Assembly: GCA_003313425.1 (NCBI GenBank)
Contig: NHZP01000008.1
Location: 248,001 to 312,000, forward strand
Direction: 5' to 3'
Origin: Pseudopyrenochaeta lycopersici
Taxonomy: Eukaryota > Ascomycota > Dothideomycetes > Pleosporales > Pseudopyrenochaetaceae
DNA: 64,000 nucleotides
The notes under the pieces are model-generated. The model was given only the letters and a program-made list of their open reading frames with translations, did no database searches and was not told the DNA's origin. The position numbers and the translations under genes are program-made. Position 1 is the first letter of the stretch. Each line of letters opens with the position of its first letter. Shown here one piece after another: positions 59,678-64,000 of the stretch.

Positions 59678-60301
59678 GGATGATTGAGATTAACAGACGC
59701 AGGAGCATGAAGCACCATAGACGACATCAATAAAAAGACACGATCCGTAGGAAATCATGAGGTGACCAAATCGAGCACCACGGTTGCGTTTTCATAGACT
59801 CAGGACCCAATTCTTTGCATGATTTTCGAGACCGTGATACTAATATCTCCTCCTGGCCCACACCAATATCTCAGATGCTTTTGAAGGCAAATTTGGCGTG
59901 TTTAGCTATCTTCGCACGTACACTGGGTGCAGATACCCACAGACCAATATATTCTGGCGTTCTGCTACAAGCAGGAGATTTTCTGGTATCTAGAGCAAGT
60001 GTAGTAGCGCTTGGTCAACACAGTGAACATTCACCTAGGCAACAACGAGCCACTAAACAGCCAGAGCGATATCTGTCGCCACTGACACTATTGCGTAAAC
60101 TTCCAATCACTGAAAGCACTGCAACTACAATATTTCTTCTAACAACCAAAATAGCTAGAGTAGTAGTTTGCTTGCATCTCTGCCAATTCGCACTGAGCGA
60201 GACACAGCAAAAGCTGTACAGATCACACGATTTGGAGTTTAGGTGCGCATATCGCTGATTTTTGTCTAGAGTGCCAATAAAGAAGAGACATACCCATCAA
60301 T
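59678..60301. other. Intergenic, 624 bp
   Basis: 3' flank of CAP2 and promoter of the 27-residue-repeat gene. A 147-codon frame at 59815-60258 has no protein-like features. Confidence 0.45.
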
Positions 60302-61543
60302 ATGGTCTTATCTGCGCCCTCCTCGCCTCGCAAGCGACTGCAAAGCGCTTGCTCGGACAGTTCGCCGCTGCCTGTGTCGAAGCTCCAGGACCAGTCTTCA
60401 GACTGGAATATAGACGTCAACAACTCCTCTCGTAAGCCTTCGTTGCCTTTCAAGCGCCCTCACAGCCCTAGCTCAGCAAGCCCACCTCTATCTGTGTCCA
60501 AGTCGCAGCATATGCCTGCAGAGCGAGATCGAACGTCTAAAACATCATTAATGCCGCCAGTGGGTATATTCTCGACCAAGGCGCCCGTTCGACGTTCGCT
60601 TCGGTCCCTACAAAGTTCATCTCCAATCAAGGAGCCATCACAAACGCCATGCAAAGTCACCTCTCAGTCTCAAAACAGACCGAGCCCTAAACGGCAAGGT
60701 GCATCTGATGGAGCTCAGCCAGGGAAACTGCCAAATCCCCCTGCTGCACTTGACATGCTTCGCCGAGGCCTGCCTGAACTATTCAATCTTTCAAAGAACG
60801 TTACAGCTGGTACTTCCCCTCCCATTCGCTCAGCATCGCCTTCGGTTACAAAGACCAAACCTCACGATGGCCTTGCGACCACAGAAACTACTATGGCGCC
60901 TCCCGTGGGGTCCACCAGTATATATAGGGCAAACTTTGATAAGCATGCAGGCAATGACGGCCAGCATACAACGACTGAGCTTAACATCGCGGTCCTACTC
61001 GAGATGCTCAGAGGCACTGGCAATGGGCCATCCATCATTGGCACAATCACAGCTGCTCAATCAAGTCTTGCGCAACTGGTCAATACATATCAACGAGTTC
61101 TGACCGCACCCATAAATCCTGAAGACAGCGCTACGATCATCAAGGCTCTTCAAGCTCTCCAACAAGGTGGAAACATAGGCCTGACATCGATGGAAAATCG
61201 AGCAATGATCCCATCCCCAACTATGCCACTACCGCTACAGCAGAAGATCATCGATACTCACGTCCAGCAAGACTTACTTCTCCGCGTCAAAGCTGCACAT
61301 GATCAAGGCTTCAAAGCCGGCATGGCCGCAGCCAAAGAAACGAATGTAAAGGATGTGGAAGCGCGCGCCCAAGCAGCCTATGACCAGGGCTACACGTTCG
61401 GTATTGCGAGTTCCCAAAAGCAACATCTAAAGGACATTGAAATTCGCCTCAAAGAAGCTTACGAGAATGGTCGCGAAGCAGGCACTTCCAAGGACGCGGA
61501 ACCTCATAAGCAGGCGGAGGATGTAGACAATGAGGAAGTTTGA
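60302..61543 (+). CDS. Unrecognised Ser/Pro-rich protein with C-terminal 27-residue repeats
   Basis: An intronless frame of 413 aa starting MVLSAPSSPRKRLQ. Residues 1-200 are disordered, with many SP/TP and basic patches (SPRKR, SPKRQG), suggesting a nuclear, kinase-regulated protein. A predicted helical part follows (TTTELNIAVLLEMLRG, then SSLAQLVNTYQRVL and TIIKALQALQQGG). At the C-terminus a 27-residue unit occurs three times in exact register, from residues 332, 359 and 386: pattern A-x-DQG-F/Y-x-x-G-x-A, then a Lys-rich stretch and KD-x-E-x-R. The third copy is short (AYENGREAG). It ends acidic (EDVDNEEV). I recognise no family; the repeats look like an amphipathic helix or coiled coil. 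It sits downstream of CAP2 on the same strand. Confidence 0.82.
   Translation: MVLSAPSSPRKRLQSACSDSSPLPVSKLQDQSSDWNIDVNNSSRKPSLPFKRPHSPSSASPPLSVSKSQHMPAERDRTSKTSLMPPVGIFSTKAPVRRSLRSLQSSSPIKEPSQTPCKVTSQSQNRPSPKRQGASDGAQPGKLPNPPAALDMLRRGLPELFNLSKNVTAGTSPPIRSASPSVTKTKPHDGLATTETTMAPPVGSTSIYRANFDKHAGNDGQHTTTELNIAVLLEMLRGTGNGPSIIGTITAAQSSLAQLVNTYQRVLTAPINPEDSATIIKALQALQQGGNIGLTSMENRAMIPSPTMPLPLQQKIIDTHVQQDLLLRVKAAHDQGFKAGMAAAKETNVKDVEARAQAAYDQGYTFGIASSQKQHLKDIEIRLKEAYENGREAGTSKDAEPHKQAEDVDNEEV
61298..61491 (+). repeat. Coding repeat, 81-bp period
   Basis: Three copies of a 27-codon unit, the third truncated, inside the C-terminus of the Ser/Pro-rich protein. DNA copies are well diverged. Confidence 0.7.
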
Positions 61544-62994
61544 CAGCTCGCTCAAGATGGCTTAACAGGTTGGTAGAAACCAGGGAGAGGGTTGACAGCG
61601 CGCAGCTGGGTGCCTTAGTTAAGACATAGACTTGAAGATGGTGAGTGAGGATATGACTGGCTGAGAGATTTGGGACACGAAGATAGGGCAAGAATTGGGG
61701 ACCGTTGTAGAAGATAATTTTACTAGGTGTGTTCATTGAAAAGTCTAGACATTACTGTATAATCGTAATTACCCCTCTTCCCTTTTATAGGATTACCTTA
61801 GATTAGAGCGGTTACATTACACCAATTTTCTGGTCCTCAAGCCGTCAAATCAATTCGGGATCTTAGGAAGGTCGTAGATGGGACCATGGTGAATGATATA
61901 ATGGGTTTTGAATCACTCCATCTACAGTTATTCCTAATTCAACCTGACTAAAGCAGCAACTGAAGCTTCTATCTTTTATCACATTTAGAGATTAAAGGAA
62001 GGGAGGGAAAGAGCCCCAGTCGGTGATACAGCCAGGTTAGAGCACATCGAGATCCGCTCTTCCAGATTGATCCGCCTGTTCACATTGCCTCGACATTTTT
62101 TGCAACTGGTCGTCTTAATATCTTCTCAAATTACTGTTTCGAGAGCACCGAAGTGTGGTTTATGCACACTTCAAGAGTGCAACAATAATACATTTCTCGA
62201 AGCCACCAAGCTGAACCTGTTCAGATGTGACCTGTACTGATGCTTCAGCAACAATTACTCAATTTGATTGAGGATTATATACCTGGCGTTCTTTGTCAAC
62301 TCCTGCTATACGATGCAGCGCTCAGTCAGCCTATTCATCGCTATGACAACAGTAATTATGTCCTTCTTCATAGTTATCTGCACCACTTTCTATCGCTTTA
62401 GACTCTTCCACATCGTATGAAGCCAATTTCAAAACGCAAAAAAGGTGTACAGCACCACCAAAACAAGGTCTCTTCGAGTTAGGCATAAAAGTAAGGGTAG
62501 GTAGTGGGTGATGGAACGGAGGTGAAAGAAGAAATCGAAACATCAGACATAGGATCAAATCCGAAAGAGTTAGGTCCTGTGAAGAGTATGACGATGGTAA
62601 CTCACAATCTAGAATGTAGGTCTGAGGAAGATTTCTGGAAGAGCTGTGCTGAAGTATCAATTATTTAGAGCTTAGGAAGTGAATGGATCTTCAGCAGTCT
62701 AGCAATTGAGTGTTCCTAGGTTCACCGTGAATCAAGGGTGAAAGAGTTTCCATATCAACCTGGCATTGTGTTTGGTAGTCATGACGGCAAACGCACATGA
62801 ATGACAATACTAAGGATCCGAGCTCTTTCACACTATTCTGCCTCCACCTTTTCTTTGACGTGGTATCGCACCTCCGCAACCTCTCAGGCCATCCTTCTTC
62901 TATTCAGAGTACCCAGTGCTACTAACAACTATCTTGCATTCTGCTGACTCTACTCTTAAATAAACAACAATCCCCCAGCAATTGAGCGGCGAAC
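61544..62994. other. Intergenic, 1.45 kb
   Basis: AT-rich stretch before the small membrane-protein group. A minus frame (62331-62660) is not protein-like. No RNA gene or repeat recognised. Confidence 0.45.
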
Positions 62995-63312
62995 ATGCCC
63001 GCTGTTCTCGCCTTCGACGCCATCCTCCCATTCGAGTCCACCGCTCATGAATACCCAATAGACTGGCAGCTCATCTGGATCATTCTCACTATCACTGGAA
63101 TACTTTTCTTCGAGATCTGTGCTGTTCTCACTTGCATTCGAATCCACAACGTACGCAGTAAGGCGAAGTGGAGACAGCTCAGAGAGCGCGGCGTTGTTCT
63201 TGTTGACGGTCCGGCGCTCATCTGGGCTGACGATCTACCTCCTCAGTCGACGTTCTCGACGTTCAACTTACACCAATTTTCGCAAGCCTCTTGGAAGCAT
63301 GTATCCCAGTAA
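62995..63312 (+). CDS. Small single-pass membrane protein
   Basis: An intronless 105-aa frame, MPAVLAFDAILPFES. One clear membrane helix (WQLIWIILTITGILFFEICA, about 24-46) is followed by a basic stretch (RIHNVRSKAKWRQLRERG) and a cytosolic tail (VVLVDGPALIWADDLPP). Positive charges after the helix predict that the C-terminus is inside. I recognise no family. Two further frames of the same kind follow on the same strand within 700 bp, both apparently damaged, so this may be the intact member of a local group. Confidence 0.6.
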   Translation: MPAVLAFDAILPFESTAHEYPIDWQLIWIILTITGILFFEICAVLTCIRIHNVRSKAKWRQLRERGVVLVDGPALIWADDLPPQSTFSTFNLHQFSQASWKHVSQ

Positions 63313-63467
63313 CTATTGAGGGTCGAAGTCACATCTTTGTGCTTATTCTGTGCAGCTCTCGTGATTCTTAGGACTTGCTCCTCTCATCGCCTCTCAAAAA
63401 CCAAACAAACCTTCGTATCCCATCCCAGCCAGAGCATAGCAAGGGCCAAACTTGGGAGCATGATGAC
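63313..63467. other. Short spacer
   Basis: 155 bp between the intact small membrane gene and the first damaged one. Nothing seen. Confidence 0.4.
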
Positions 63468-63662
63468 ATGAGCACATAGGACAAACACATCACCTACAGA
63501 ACACTGTTCATTGTGTGCATCACCCTTGTGGTGCTTGGGCTTGCCTTGCTTACTTTGAGTACACACATTCGAAAGGGGAGAAGGGCCGAATTAAACGAGG
63601 AGATTGTGGAGCTCAGACACATTGAATTTAGCGGTGACAATAAACTTCCCAGGGTTGGATGA
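63468..63662 (+). pseudogene. Small single-pass membrane ORF with stop at codon 4
   Basis: From ATG 63468 the frame reads MST, then TAG at 63477-63479, then continues open for 60 codons to a TGA at 63660. The downstream part is strongly protein-like: one membrane helix (YRTLFIVCITLVVLGLALLT), a basic anchor (HIRKGRRAELNEE) and an acidic/polar tail. So it looks like a gene with a nonsense mutation near its start. Alternatives: a missed upstream exon joined at the CACATAG acceptor just before 63480, or a sequencing error. Confidence 0.45.
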
Positions 63663-63707
63663 TGACGGCTACGCCCCCAATGGAGAGAGCATTGTTCACT
63701 GACCGCC

Positions 63708-64000
63708 ATGGCGGAAGGAGGTTACCAGCCATCTCAAGGGCTACCAGCCTCCTCGCTACTATAGTTCCGCCGTTCCCTCTGTGTACTTCTTCAATCAGTC
63801 AAGCATCTTTATCCCTGTAGCAGTGTTTATCACAATCGATTTCTGGGTGATTGTCCAAAACTTTGAGCAGGCATATATCTTGTGTAGAGAGTATCTTTTG
63901 TCTTCAGCAGTACAAATTCCCGGCTCAGTCTTCTTGACCATAGTTATTGTTGTTCTTGTTGTTGCTGTAATCATGCCAAACGACAACAATTCCAGACCTT
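63708..64000 (+). pseudogene. Membrane-protein ORF with one-base frameshift near its start, runs off right edge
   Basis: From ATG 63708 the first ten codons read MAEGGYQPSQ. In the GGG at 63738-63740 the frame then slips: the original frame ends at a TAG near 63762, while the frame one base off stays open to the window end with a protein-like continuation (YQPPRYYSSAVPSVYFFNQS). Two hydrophobic helices follow (SIFIPVAVFITIDFWVIV and GSVFLTIVIVVLVVAVIM). Removing one G from the run would join both parts. It may be a real frameshift, an assembly error, or an atypical intron. The 3' end lies outside the window. Confidence 0.5.

Noticed and set aside
1..64000. tRNA, 5S rRNA, transposon, RIP or CRISPR signals
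   Set aside because: Reading for T-loop-like sequences, 5S-like blocks, terminal repeats, transposase motifs and AT-rich decay gave nothing convincing; no tool scan was possible.

Overview
This window is a gene-dense piece of filamentous ascomycete chromosome. Almost every gene has short introns of about 45-180 bases with GT...AG ends and CTAAC/CTGAC-like branch points. The proteins include clear fungal families: Rax2, a Zn2Cys6 regulator, a GH62 arabinofuranosidase, a DUF7721-like protein and a CDF zinc transporter. Protein style and gene structure suggest a Dothideomycete, perhaps Pleosporales; that placement is inference. I see no rRNA, tRNA, CRISPR array, transposon or RIP-degraded block. 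Exon coordinates come from reading splice signals and keeping frame. All joined models close in frame except the transcription factor at 47961-50018.

Layout. 1-18.3 kb: a long membrane-protein ORF cut by the left edge, a cysteine-rich tail-anchored protein, a PTR2 peptide transporter, a CDF zinc transporter, a secreted GH62 enzyme, a DUF202 membrane protein, and two neighbouring disordered proteins that both start MSYN (one DUF7721-like, one a pure YGS/NDNED repeat protein). 19.3-30 kb is a housekeeping block: complex I 49-kDa subunit and RPC40 on a 230-bp divergent promoter, an unrecognised helical-repeat-like protein, ATP synthase gamma and DNA topoisomerase I. 32-44 kb: an NAD-binding epimerase-like protein, an alpha/beta hydrolase, the polarity protein Rax2 and a 14-TM MFS exporter. 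45-53.4 kb: a Pro/Ser-rich protein, a Zn2Cys6 regulator convergent with a degenerate SDR, and a matrixin-type metalloprotease carrying a beta-propeller. 55-61.5 kb: a prolyl-4-hydroxylase-like oxygenase, a SANT-like basic nuclear protein, actin capping protein beta and a protein with a 27-residue C-terminal repeat. 62.9-64 kb: a small single-TM protein followed by two similar-sized membrane ORFs that look broken, one by an early stop and one by a one-base frameshift.

The genes do not form one pathway. The parts most worth following are the matrixin/propeller protease, the regulator/SDR pair with a missing catalytic dyad, the MSYN pair, and the decaying small membrane-protein group at the right edge.
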